From Nitriliruptor sp040882055 (GTDB lineage: Bacteria; Actinomycetota; Nitriliruptoria; Nitriliruptorales; Nitriliruptoraceae), in NCBI GenBank assembly GCA_040882055.1, contig JBBECA010000088.1, forward strand, positions 1 to 61,411: a stretch of 61,411 nucleotides of DNA, given 5' to 3'. Of the stretch, positions 1-10,782 are shown one piece after another. The notes under the pieces were generated by a model. It saw only the letters and a program-made list of their open reading frames with translations. It was not told the origin of the DNA and searched no databases. Every line of letters starts with the position of its first letter. The first letter of the stretch is position 1. Both the position numbers and the translations under genes were made by a program.

Positions 1-2732
<2,732 letters not shown>

Positions 2733-2910
2733 GCCCGACCTCCTGGTACGGCGCGCGTCGGCGCGCCGGTCGCCGCCGTACCGGCCGGTACGTGGCTGCC
2801 CCGGCTGTTTCGCCGTCGACCGTCCGACCTCCTGCCCGGCCGGCCCACGGGCGCTGCTGGCAGGTGCACCCCGCTACCGTCCCCCGCCGAGCTCGAGGAG
2901 GCGTTCCGAC

Positions 2911-3483
2911 GTGATCCTGTCCGACGGCACCATCCGTGAGGCGCTCGCGTCCGGGCGCATCGGCATCGACCCGCTCGAGGACGGCGCGATCCAGCCCTCC
3001 TCGGTCGACATCCGCCTCCACCCGGCCTTCCGGGTCTTCGCCAACCACCGCTACCGCGTCATCGACCCCAAGGCGCAGCAGCCGGACCTCACCGACCCGG
3101 TCGAGGTCGGCGACGACGAGCCGTTCGTGCTGCACCCCGGCGAGTTCGTCCTCGGCTCGACCCTCGAGCGCATCACGCTGCCCGACGACGTGGTGGCGCG
3201 TCTCGAGGGCAAGAGCTCGCTCGCGCGGCTCGGCCTGGTCATCCACTCGACCGCCGGGTTCATCGACGCCGGGTTCTCGGGCGACGTGACCCTCGAGCTG
3301 TCCAACGTGGCGACGCTGCCGATCCTGCTCTACCCCGGCATGCGCATCGCGCAGGTCGCCTTCTTCCAGCTCGACCGGCCCGCCGAACGCCCCTACGGCT
3401 CGGCTGGCCTCGGCTCGAAGTACCAGGGCCAGAGCGGACCCACACCGTCGCAGTACGTGCGCAACTTCGAGGACCGCTCCTGA
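2911..3483 (+). CDS. dcd: dCTP deaminase, probably the dUMP-forming bifunctional type
   Basis: A 190-residue protein of the dUTPase/dCTP deaminase fold, acting in the cytoplasm on pyrimidine nucleotide pools to feed dTMP synthesis. Visible landmarks are GKSSLARLGL (residues 100-109), HSTAGFIDAGFSG, and GDVTLE with the catalytic Glu at about 129. The C-terminal YQGQSGPTPS segment closes over the nucleotide. Length and motifs resemble the mycobacterial enzyme, which converts dCTP to dUMP in one protein; that bifunctionality is inferred. The GTG start has GAGGAGG about ten bases upstream. It converges with the DUF2207 gene with only nine bases between stops. Confidence 0.93.
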   Translation: MILSDGTIREALASGRIGIDPLEDGAIQPSSVDIRLHPAFRVFANHRYRVIDPKAQQPDLTDPVEVGDDEPFVLHPGEFVLGSTLERITLPDDVVARLEGKSSLARLGLVIHSTAGFIDAGFSGDVTLELSNVATLPILLYPGMRIAQVAFFQLDRPAERPYGSAGLGSKYQGQSGPTPSQYVRNFEDRS

Positions 3484-3492
3484 CGGCGGTCC

Positions 3493-4902
3493 CTACCAGC
3501 TGCCGCCCCCACCGCCGCCGCCACCGGACCCTGCGCCTCCACCACCCCCCGCCGAGGAGCTCGCCGGATCGGTGATGCTCGAGCTGTGGAGCGTCGAGGC
3601 GGCGGCGAACGAGGACGTGTACAGGAACCAGGTGTCGGTCCCGGTGACGCCGCCGGCACGCCCGGAGCGGGCGGCCTCGACCAGCACGGGTTCGAAGCGT
3701 TCCAGCCACGACGCGCCGTGACCGAGCACGACCGCGTACGGCAGCAGCGCGACGGCGGGATGGGTCACGCCGATATCGTCACGGCCGCCCGCGAAGTCCA
3801 GGCGGTCGGCGTGGACCTCACGCAGGAACCGGTCGAAGGCGCGCGAGCGAGCGACGACATCGCGGCCCTCGCTGGTGAGCGGGCGCCGCTCCAGCCGCCA
3901 GATGAGCGCGAGCACCAGCCACGCGAGGCCGAGCGCGGAACCGCCCACCACCACCGCGACCGGCGGCAGTCCGCCGAGCGTGATCGCGGCCACCGCGACG
4001 AGCGCCGCGAACGCCAGGGTGGCGAGGATGCCGAGGACGTACCCGCCGCCCCGCAGCCGGCCACCGTCGGTGTGGACGTAGCGGCTGCCGGGCTCGAACA
4101 GCTCCCCGGCGTGCGCCGCGAGCCGGGAGGTCGCCTCCGAGGACCGACGCGAGGTCGTGGCGTCGTACTCGCCGTCGAAGACGATGGGCTCGGCGTGCGG
4201 CATCAGCCGGTCCAGGGCGTCGCGTTCCCACTCGCGGACCTCGGTGGCCTCCGGGCCCGGTGCGAAGGTCAGCGGCGTGTCCTCCCCCTGGGTGACCGTG
4301 TCCGCGGAGGTGTCGGCTGCGGGGCAGGCGGTCACCTCGCCGGCGGTGCCGACGACGCAGCTGACCGCCGTGGGCTCCGCGGGTAGGCGGAGGGTGAGAC
4401 GGGTGGCGGCCACGTCGACGGGCCAGGCATCGCCGGGGACGTCGAGCCGGAGCCGGACCTGATCCGGACGGTCGGCGGGGCGGAAGGCCAACCCGTCGAC
4501 CCGGTACGTCAGCCGGTAGGTCCGGGGGCCGGGATCGAGGGTCACGTCGGCGTCGTCGATGCGGATCCGGGGCTCGCCCGACGGAGCGATCTCCTCGATC
4601 CAGTTCCACGGCTCACCGTCGACGCCACGGTCGACGCGGAGCACCTCGTAGCGGACCGGCCCGGCGGGCCCGTCGCCCTCGAGGTCGCGGAGGATCCCGC
4701 GTCGCGGCTCGGTGAACGTCACCTCGATGGTCTCGATCACCTGCAGCTGACCGTCGCGGGTGAGCTCCACCTCGCGGTCGAAGCGGTCGATCGTGAACGC
4801 CTCGTCACGGTCCGGGCCCGCCGTCACCCCCGCCAGCACCGCGAGACCGAACGCCGCCAGCACCACGAGGACGGAGACCGTCAGCTTCGTCGCGCGCGTC
4901 AA
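3493..4902 (-). CDS. DUF2207 domain membrane protein
   Basis: Predicted 469-residue membrane protein. It has an N-terminal hydrophobic segment (about residues 8-28), an extracytoplasmic beta-rich DUF2207 region, two adjacent membrane segments around residues 275-330 (FAALVAVAAITL and LGLAWLVLALIW), and a cytoplasmic domain ending in a long glycine tail closed by SW. Such Gly-rich ends are typical of DUF2207 proteins. The chosen start is TTG, whose last two bases share the TGA stop of the upstream LemA gene, with GGCGAGG seven bases before it. The LemA-DUF2207 pairing is common in bacteria and suggests a joint envelope role, but no biochemical function is known. Confidence 0.8.
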   Translation of the reverse strand: MTRATKLTVSVLVVLAAFGLAVLAGVTAGPDRDEAFTIDRFDREVELTRDGQLQVIETIEVTFTEPRRGILRDLEGDGPAGPVRYEVLRVDRGVDGEPWNWIEEIAPSGEPRIRIDDADVTLDPGPRTYRLTYRVDGLAFRPADRPDQVRLRLDVPGDAWPVDVAATRLTLRLPAEPTAVSCVVGTAGEVTACPAADTSADTVTQGEDTPLTFAPGPEATEVREWERDALDRLMPHAEPIVFDGEYDATTSRRSSEATSRLAAHAGELFEPGSRYVHTDGGRLRGGGYVLGILATLAFAALVAVAAITLGGLPPVAVVVGGSALGLAWLVLALIWRLERRPLTSEGRDVVARSRAFDRFLREVHADRLDFAGGRDDIGVTHPAVALLPYAVVLGHGASWLERFEPVLVEAARSGRAGGVTGTDTWFLYTSSFAAASTLHSSSITDPASSSAGGGGGAGSGGGGGGGGSW

Positions 4903-5486
4903 CCTCGCACCTCGCCACCGAACGCCGCGCCCGGCACCTGCCGCGTGGTCTCGTCGTGCACGGCGAACATCGGGCGACGTTCGAACCCGAAGGCCCCGGC
5001 CACCACCACCGACGGGAAGGTCTCGAGCAGCTGGTGGTAGGTCGCGACGCGGTGGCTGGCGAAGTCGCGCGCGAAGGCGAGGCGCGATTCGGTGTCGGCG
5101 AGTTCGGTCTGGAGCTCGCGGAAGCCGGTGTCGGCGTGGATCTGCGGGTAGGCCTCGGAGAGCAGCAGCAGCCGGCCGACGGCGGATCCGAGCTCGTCCT
5201 CGGCGGCTTCGCGTCCGCTCGGCTGGGTGCGCGTCAGCGCCGCGGCGCGCGCCGCGGTCACCGCGGTGAGTGCCGCGCGCTCGTGGTCGGTGTAGGCACC
5301 GACGGTGGCGACCAGGTCCGGGATGAGGTCGTGGCGACGCTGCAGGTCGGTGTCCACCTGCGCCCAGGCCTCGTCGACGCGGACCCGGGCGCGGACGAGC
5401 CGGTTGTAGAGCACCACGGTGGCGATCACGACGACCACCACCGCGACGACGGTGACCACGATCCCGATCTCGAGGAGGCTGCTCAC
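4899..5486 (-). CDS. LemA family protein
   Basis: A 195-residue protein with one N-terminal membrane anchor (about residues 8-27) followed by an all-helical LemA domain. The conserved stretch YNRLVRARVRVDEAWAQV leads into DTDLQRRHDLIPDLV, the usual start of the family fold. The function of LemA proteins is not established; they often travel with DUF2207 or TPM-domain proteins, as here. The GTG start has AGGA five bases upstream. It is the first gene of a two-gene unit whose second start overlaps its stop. Confidence 0.88.
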   Translation of the reverse strand: MSSLLEIGIVVTVVAVVVVVIATVVLYNRLVRARVRVDEAWAQVDTDLQRRHDLIPDLVATVGAYTDHERAALTAVTAARAAALTRTQPSGREAAEDELGSAVGRLLLLSEAYPQIHADTGFRELQTELADTESRLAFARDFASHRVATYHQLLETFPSVVVAGAFGFERRPMFAVHDETTRQVPGAAFGGEVRG

Positions 5487-5547
5487 CGGTCCTGCCTTCC
5501 GTGGGCCACGACGTCGTGCACCGTCGCACCCTAGGTGCGCAAGCGAC

Positions 5548-5572
5548 GGACCCCGGCACGTGGCCGGGGTCC
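5548..5572 (-). terminator. Hairpin terminator after the Fe-S oxidoreductase gene
   Basis: A perfect 10-bp stem (GGACCCCGGC / GCCGGGGTCC) closes a five-base loop 28 bases beyond the stop of the 5601-7814 gene. There is no T-run, as is usual for high-GC actinobacterial terminators. Confidence 0.6.
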
Positions 5573-5600
5573 GCGGCGGAGCCGGTGCGTGTGCGCGCCC

Positions 5601-7814
5601 CTACTGCTGTCCGGCTGGTTCCGGGTCGGGCTCGGTCGGCGCCGGTGTGCCGCTGCCGGCCACCCCCTGCGCCGCCATCGGCAGCAGGCGCCCGCGCTGG
5701 AGGACCTCGGAGATGTCGAGCACCTCGACCTTGCCCTCCTCGAGCGTGCCCTCCTGCACCTTCTGTGCGATGCCATCGGACAGCATCGTGGTGCAGTACG
5801 GGCAGGCGGTGGAGATGAGCTCCGGGTCGAGCTCGAGCGCCTCGTCGATGCGCTCGATGTTGACCCGCTTGCCGATGTCCTCCTCCATCCACATGCGGGC
5901 GCCGCCGGCGCCGCAGCAGAAGCCGTTGGAGCGGCAGCGGGTCATCTCGGTGGGCTTGAGCCCGGGGACGGCGTCCACGACCTTGCGGGGGTCGGAGTAC
6001 ACCTCGTTGTGGCGACCGAGGAAACACGGGTCGTGGTAGGTGATCCGCTTGTCGAGCTCGGAGGTGGCGACGAGACGCCCCTCGTCGATGAGCTTGGCGA
6101 GGACCTCGGAGTGGTGGACGACCTCGAAGTGGCCGTCGAAGTCCGGGTACTCGTTCTTGAGGGTGTTGAAGCAGTGCGGGCACCACGCGACGATCTTGGT
6201 CTTCTCCGCGCCGACGCTCTTGAGCAGCTCGACGTTCTGCTGCGCGAGCATCTGGAACAGGTACTCCATGCCGAGCCGCCGGGCGGGGTCGCCGGAGCAG
6301 GACTCGTTCTTGCCGAGGATGGCGAAGCTGACGTCGGCGTCGTGGAGCAGCTGCGCGGTGGCCTGGGTGATCTTCTTCGACCGGTCGTCGACCGCGCCGG
6401 CGCACCCGGTCCAGAAGATGTACTCGTACTCGCCGCCGGTGTCGCTGCCGGGCTGGAGGACCGGGATGTCGAAGTCGAGCTTCTCGGTCCACTCCTCGCG
6501 CTTGGCCTGGCCGACGCCCCACGGGTCGCCCGCGTTCTCGACGTTGCGGAGCATCACGCCGGCTTCCTGCGGGAAGCTCGACTCCATCATCGCCTTGTAG
6601 CGCCGCATGTCCATGATGGTGTCGACGTGCTGGATGTCGACCGGGCACTCCTCGACGCAGGCGCCGCAGCTGGTGCAGCTCCACAGCACGTCGTAGTCGA
6701 TGACCGCCGCCTGGCCCGGGGCGTCGCCGACCAGCGGGATGTTGATCACGTCGCCGGCCTCGGCCTCGTCGATCTCGCCGAGCAGGAACGGGCCCTTGGC
6801 GTACATGTGGTCGCGCAGGTCCTGGATCAGCATCTTCGGGCTGAGCGGCTTGCCGGTGTTCCAGGCCGGGCACTGCGACTGGCAGCGGCCGCACTCGGTG
6901 CAGGTCTGGAAGTCGAGGAAGCGGTCGAAGGTGAACTGTTCGATCTGACCGACGCCGAGGACGGTGTCCTCGTCCATCGCCTCCATGTCGATGATCTCGG
7001 TGTTGAGCTTGCCGAGCGCCTTGTCGCGGTTCGGGTCGCGCGAGAGCTCCTGGAAGGGGATGGTCAGGATGTGCAGGTGCTTGCTGTGGAGGGTGAAGAC
7101 GAGGAACGCGCCGACGATGGCGATGTGCACGACCAGGTTGATGGCACCGACCCACTCGAGGGTCAGGGTGTCCATGCCCGCGAAGGCGTTGCCGAACAGG
7201 CGCGAGATGAACGCGGCTTCGGTCGGGGCGTGGTCCTCGGCGAACCGGACGCCGTGGGCGACCCACAGGGTCCAGATCACCAGGAACTCCGCGCCGAGCA
7301 CCCACCAGCCCTGGATCAGGTTCGAGCCGGCGAAGCGCGACTCGCGACCCTTGGTCTTCGGGTCCTGCGAGAAACGGATGCCGGCGAAGATGGCCAGCCC
7401 GATCACGCCGAGCAGCCCGAGGCTGTCCTGCATGAACCCGAGCAGGTCGTAGGCGGTGACCCCGGCCAGCGAGATCGAGTTCAGCAGCGGCAGCTGGAAC
7501 GTGGGGCCGATGTAGAGCTCACCGGCGGCCTCGAGCAAGGTGGTCTGGGCCACGAAGAACGACCACATCACCCAGAAGTGGGCGATGCCCGGCAGGGTCC
7601 AGCGCAGCAGCTTGCGGTTGCCGAAGATGTTCACCAGCGCCATGCGCAGGTTGGCCTTCGCGGCGTTCCCGAGGCTCCGCTCCGGGTTCGGGCGGGCCGC
7701 CTTGGTGAGGTTGATCAGGAACATGATCCGGCGCAGGGCCCACGCCCCGAAGAACGCGATCACGGCCGTCCCGGCGACGACTCGGAAGATCGTGAGGATG
7801 GTCTCGGCTTCCAC
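5601..7814 (-). CDS. Membrane Fe-S oxidoreductase with two CCG domains (EtfD/Rv0338c-like)
   Basis: A 737-residue protein built like a fused heterodisulfide-reductase subunit. Several membrane helices occupy roughly residues 10-260. They are followed by two 4Fe-4S motifs (CTECGRCQSQCP near 303 and CTSCGACVEECP near 379) and two cysteine-rich CCG domains, the second containing HDPCFLGRHNE, GFCCGAGG and CPYC (about 595-675). The closest relative I recognise is mycobacterial Rv0338c (EtfD), which passes electrons from the electron-transfer flavoprotein to menaquinone during fatty-acid oxidation. That role is inferred by similarity. The GTG start at 7814 is preferred over an ATG 27 bases earlier because GGGAGA lies six bases upstream. 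The tail is Pro/Glu-rich and low complexity. Confidence 0.85.
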   Translation of the reverse strand: MEAETILTIFRVVAGTAVIAFFGAWALRRIMFLINLTKAARPNPERSLGNAAKANLRMALVNIFGNRKLLRWTLPGIAHFWVMWSFFVAQTTLLEAAGELYIGPTFQLPLLNSISLAGVTAYDLLGFMQDSLGLLGVIGLAIFAGIRFSQDPKTKGRESRFAGSNLIQGWWVLGAEFLVIWTLWVAHGVRFAEDHAPTEAAFISRLFGNAFAGMDTLTLEWVGAINLVVHIAIVGAFLVFTLHSKHLHILTIPFQELSRDPNRDKALGKLNTEIIDMEAMDEDTVLGVGQIEQFTFDRFLDFQTCTECGRCQSQCPAWNTGKPLSPKMLIQDLRDHMYAKGPFLLGEIDEAEAGDVINIPLVGDAPGQAAVIDYDVLWSCTSCGACVEECPVDIQHVDTIMDMRRYKAMMESSFPQEAGVMLRNVENAGDPWGVGQAKREEWTEKLDFDIPVLQPGSDTGGEYEYIFWTGCAGAVDDRSKKITQATAQLLHDADVSFAILGKNESCSGDPARRLGMEYLFQMLAQQNVELLKSVGAEKTKIVAWCPHCFNTLKNEYPDFDGHFEVVHHSEVLAKLIDEGRLVATSELDKRITYHDPCFLGRHNEVYSDPRKVVDAVPGLKPTEMTRCRSNGFCCGAGGARMWMEEDIGKRVNIERIDEALELDPELISTACPYCTTMLSDGIAQKVQEGTLEEGKVEVLDISEVLQRGRLLPMAAQGVAGSGTPAPTEPDPEPAGQQ

Positions 7815-8189
7815 GTTGCTTCTCCCGTGGGCAGGGGCCACCTCGCGCCACCGGGCCCGAGGGGTGCGCCGGCGACGCGTGCGCGTGAGGGCACGCCGCG
7901 TGGAACCGGCCGCCGGAGTGTACGGATGGCCGCAGGGCAGACCGAACGCGCCTCCTCAGCTCGCCCCCGCACGGGCCGCTCCCGGCGATGCCATCGGGTA
8001 GCTGACGTCCGCTGGGTGGATGACGTCACGCCGACGTGATGTGCGCTACCCGGAGGCCGTGAGCCTCCTGACGGACGTGAGCCACCCGCTGCACGACGTG
8101 ACCCCGGTCGCGCCGAGGTGCCGGCCCTCATCCACAGGCCGCGGACGGCCGGCCTCTCGGACCGCGCCAGCGTGCGGCACGGTGGTTCG
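7815..8189. other. Intergenic region with repeat copies
   Basis: This stretch lies between divergent genes and I see no gene in it. It carries a 20-base motif at 7995-8014 that recurs with one mismatch at 9331-9350. At 8071-8088 it has one copy of the 18-base unit that forms the tandem array at 9492-9599. The two sides of the 8190-9341 gene therefore share related sequence. Confidence 0.6.
7995..8088. repeat. Left flanking repeat block of the DUF559-type gene
   Basis: It holds a 20-base motif (cgggt-a-gctgacgtccgctg, 7995-8014) and one full 18-base unit acggacgtgagccacccg (8071-8088). Both have counterparts just downstream of the gene, at 9331-9350 and 9492-9599. Confidence 0.6.
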
Positions 8190-9341
8190 ATGGATCCGCT
8201 CCACAGGCACCTGCGCGCCGTGCGCCGCGCCGCCGGCATCTCCAGCCGGACGGCCGCCCTCGACGAGGGCGTGCATCCGACGTCGTGGAACCGCCACGTC
8301 GTCAGGCACCGGTGGGCCCGCCCCTACGAGGGGGTCGCGATCGCCCCGTGGGCCGACGACGAGGACCAGACGGCGGTCGCGGCGGTGGCGGTGGCCCACG
8401 GCGGGGCTGCGTGCGGGGAGACCGCGAGGTGGCTCCACGGTCACGGGCGCCGTCCTCGCGAACTCGAGGTGGCCATCCCGCACGCGCGTTCCGTGCGTCG
8501 GGTCTCCCCCGACCCGCCACCTCGACGACGTGCCGCTGATCCTGCAGCCACGACGAACGCCGGCGGAGCGGGTGGAGCGCCGGGACCCGGCCACGCCGGC
8601 GACGACCCGCTCGGCGGCCCCGCCGACGTCGAGGCGACCCGCGCCGAACGGGCAGCAGCGGCGGCCGACGAGGAAGCTCGCAGGTGGCACGCCAGGTGCC
8701 GCAAGGTCCGGGTCAGGCGGTGCCGGTGGCTCGCGCCGAGCGACGTCGTCCTGCTCCGAGGTGTGCCCGTGCTCGCTCCGGTCGCGACCACGCTGTCGCT
8801 CGCGGCGGGCGCGCCGGATCACGTCCGTGGCTTCCTCGTCGATGCTCGCCACGCGGGGCAGCTCGAGCTCGCAGCGGTCCGTGAGCGTCTCGCAGAGGTG
8901 CGCAGCCTGCGTGGGCGGCACGTGCTCGTCGCCACGCTCGAGGCGCTGGAGGACCGCCACCTCGAGTCCGTGTTCCACGACCGCGTGCTGGCCGAAGTGG
9001 AGCGTCGTGGGTACGGCCCGTCCCTCGCGCCCGTGGTGCTGGACACGCCGCACGGCCGCCCCGTGCAGCCGGACGTGGCGCTCGTCGCGTGGCAGGTCGC
9101 CCTCGAGCTCGACGGCGATCGCTTCCACCGGGACCGCGACGCGCGGCGGCGCGAGCGTGAGCGGCTGTCGGCCTACGCGAGCTCGGGATGGGTCGTGCTC
9201 ATCGTCGATCACCGGACCTGGACCGAGCAGCGGGAGCGCGTGTTCGCTGACCTCGACGGCGCGATCCTCGCGCAGCGAGGTAGCGGACGGGGCAGGAACG
9301 CGCTCTTGCCGCCCCACCTCCGCACGCGGTCGGGTCGCTGA
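8190..9341 (+). CDS. AbiEi-like / DUF559 endonuclease-fold protein
   Basis: A 383-residue protein. The N-terminal part (SSRTAALDEGVHPTSWNRHV, then RHRWARPYEGV) resembles the winged-helix opening of AbiEi-type antitoxins. The C-terminal part contains QPDVALVAW (Asp295) and LELDGDRFH (Glu306, Asp308), then RRRERERL and WVVLIVDHRTW. This is the Vsr/PD-(D/E)XK-like DUF559 layout. Such proteins are widespread and multi-copy in Actinobacteria and their role is unclear; nuclease activity is not shown. A longer frame opens at 8118, but the ATG at 8190 fits the usual N-terminus. The stop lies inside the 20-base repeat shared with 7995-8014. The middle (about residues 115-165) is low-complexity and probably unstructured. 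Confidence 0.65.
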   Translation: MDPLHRHLRAVRRAAGISSRTAALDEGVHPTSWNRHVVRHRWARPYEGVAIAPWADDEDQTAVAAVAVAHGGAACGETARWLHGHGRRPRELEVAIPHARSVRRVSPDPPPRRRAADPAATTNAGGAGGAPGPGHAGDDPLGGPADVEATRAERAAAAADEEARRWHARCRKVRVRRCRWLAPSDVVLLRGVPVLAPVATTLSLAAGAPDHVRGFLVDARHAGQLELAAVRERLAEVRSLRGRHVLVATLEALEDRHLESVFHDRVLAEVERRGYGPSLAPVVLDTPHGRPVQPDVALVAWQVALELDGDRFHRDRDARRRERERLSAYASSGWVVLIVDHRTWTEQRERVFADLDGAILAQRGSGRGRNALLPPHLRTRSGR

Positions 9342-9391
9342 CGTCCGCTGTGTGGCCGACGACACGCCTCGGTGACGCCACCCACCCGACG

Positions 9392-9491
9392 NNNNNNNNN
9401 NNNNNNNNNNNNNNNNNNNNNNNNNNNNNNNNNNNNNNNNNNNNNNNNNNNNNNNNNNNNNNNNNNNNNNNNNNNNNNNNNNNNNNNNNNN
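9392..9491. other. Assembly gap (100 N)
   Basis: Exactly 100 N, the conventional scaffold filler, so the true length is unknown. It sits against an 18-base tandem array, which probably caused the assembly break. Confidence 0.98.
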
Positions 9492-9599
9492 GACGTGAGC
9501 CACCCGACGGACGTGAGCCACCCGACGGACGTGAGCCACCCGACGGACGTGAGCCACCCGACGGTCGCCAGCCACCCGACGGGCGTGAGCCACCCGGTG
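9492..9599. repeat. 18-bp tandem repeat array beside the gap
   Basis: Six units of gacgtgagccacccgacg. The first four are identical; the fifth (9564-9581) and sixth (9582-9599) have diverged. The array probably extends into the gap on its left, because the base pattern cacccgacg also ends at 9391. There are no spacers, so it is not a CRISPR array. Confidence 0.9.
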
Positions 9600-9624
9600 C
9601 GCCCCTGCGTCGCTACTCGGGGGG

Positions 9625-10152
9625 CTACTTGAGGTGTTTGCCCTCGGTGGCGTAGCGCTTGCGTGCGAAGACGTCGGTCCGGGCCGAGGCGACGCGGTCG
9701 AGGATCAGCAGGCCGTCGAGGTGGTCGAGCTCGTGCTGGAAGGCCCGGGCTTCGAAGCCCGTGGCCTCGACCACGCGGGGCTCCCCCTCCGGGGTGGTGC
9801 CGCGGATGACCACCGAGGTCGCCCGTCGCACGTCGCAGGTGAAGTCCGGGACCGACATGCAGCCCTCCCGCTTGCGGTCCGAGCCGTCGGTGAGCACCAG
9901 CTCCGGGTCGAACAGGACCACCAGACCGTGGTTGCCCTCGGGCGGCTTCTTCATGACCGACACGTCCAGCGCGAACGCACGCGAGGGGACGCCGAGCTGC
10001 GGGGCGGCCAACCCGACGCACCCGGGCGAGGCGTACATCGTCTCGACGAGGTCGTCGGCGAGCTGGCGCTCGCGCGGACCGATGGCACCGACGGGCCCGG
10101 CGAGGCCCTTGAGGACGCGCGCCGGGTAACGGACGACGTTTCGGACGGTCAC
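9625..10152 (-). CDS. def: Peptide deformylase
   Basis: A 175-residue metalloenzyme that removes the N-formyl group from nascent proteins. All three family motifs are present: GCVGLAAPQ (motif I), EGCMSVPD (motif II, metal Cys) and QHELDHLDG (motif III, metal His residues and catalytic Glu). The GTG start gives TVRNVVRYPARVL at the N-terminus, a normal opening for the family, though no strong ribosome site is visible. It begins eleven bases after the stop of the upstream ACT-domain gene, so the two are probably co-transcribed. The last codon is 25 bases from the 18-bp repeat array. Confidence 0.93.
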   Translation of the reverse strand: MTVRNVVRYPARVLKGLAGPVGAIGPRERQLADDLVETMYASPGCVGLAAPQLGVPSRAFALDVSVMKKPPEGNHGLVVLFDPELVLTDGSDRKREGCMSVPDFTCDVRRATSVVIRGTTPEGEPRVVEATGFEARAFQHELDHLDGLLILDRVASARTDVFARKRYATEGKHLK

Positions 10153-10163
10153 GGGACGGCCGG

Positions 10164-10679
10164 TCAGTAGGTCTGGGAGTCGATGGTGCGCAGCGTGTGG
10201 TCGACGTCGAGCTCCCCACACACGGCCGCGAGCGCACGTTCGAGCTCGTCGCCGGCGTCGCACACGACCTCGACGACCATCGCGTAGACGGGCTCGGTCT
10301 CGGCGCCGAGGACCCGGGTCTCGAGATCGGTCACGTTGGCACCCACGTCGGCGAGCGCGCGGGACACGCCGGCGAGGATCCCGGGCTGGTCCGCCCCGTA
10401 CACCGACAGCAGGTGGGTCGGCTCGACCCCACCGCGTGACCCGTCGGCGCGGGAGACCGACACCGTCAGGCCGAGCTCCGAGGTGGCCGCCAGCAGCGCG
10501 TCGCGGAGCTCCTCGGGCGCATCCTCCGAGGCGACGATCAGCACGATGGCGAAGTGACCGCCGAGGATGGTCATCGCCGAATCCTCGACGTTGCCCCCCC
10601 GCTCGCGGAGGACCTCGGCGACGGCGGCGACGATGCCGGGGCGGTCGGCTCCGACGGCGGTGACGGCGAGCTCGGCCAC
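10164..10679 (-). CDS. Tandem ACT-domain protein (GcvR-like)
   Basis: A 171-residue protein with two ACT domains, each opening with the ligand-binding pattern (AVGADRPGIVAAVAEVL near residue 6 and SVYGADQPGILAGVSRAL near residue 90). This arrangement resembles the GcvR family of amino-acid-responsive regulators. No DNA-binding domain is seen, so it would act through a partner. The GTG start is supported by AGGAGCT about five bases upstream. The ligand is probably an amino acid, possibly glycine, but this is inferred from the family only. Confidence 0.75.
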   Translation of the reverse strand: MAELAVTAVGADRPGIVAAVAEVLRERGGNVEDSAMTILGGHFAIVLIVASEDAPEELRDALLAATSELGLTVSVSRADGSRGGVEPTHLLSVYGADQPGILAGVSRALADVGANVTDLETRVLGAETEPVYAMVVEVVCDAGDELERALAAVCGELDVDHTLRTIDSQTY

Positions 10680-10782
10680 GGGACAGCTCCTGGCGGCGAG
10701 GGACGGCGAGGTCGAACGGGGGCGCACGACGGCGGTCGACCCTACCGGCGCCGGCGCGGACCAGCCGACCGGACCCGGGCGG

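Noticed and set aside
3493..7305. One 1270-codon minus-strand open frame
   Set aside because: Only its last 469 codons match a protein family. The rest is Arg/Pro/Gly-rich and antisense-like, running out of frame through the LemA gene and the Fe-S oxidoreductase gene.
5535..8039. 834-codon plus-strand open frame
   Set aside because: It lies opposite the Fe-S oxidoreductase, whose motifs are unambiguous. The plus-strand product is a repetitive Val/Glu/Asp/His composition typical of an antisense frame in GC-rich DNA.
9492..9599. CRISPR-like array
   Set aside because: The units are 18 bp, directly abutting, with no unique spacers and no cas genes nearby.
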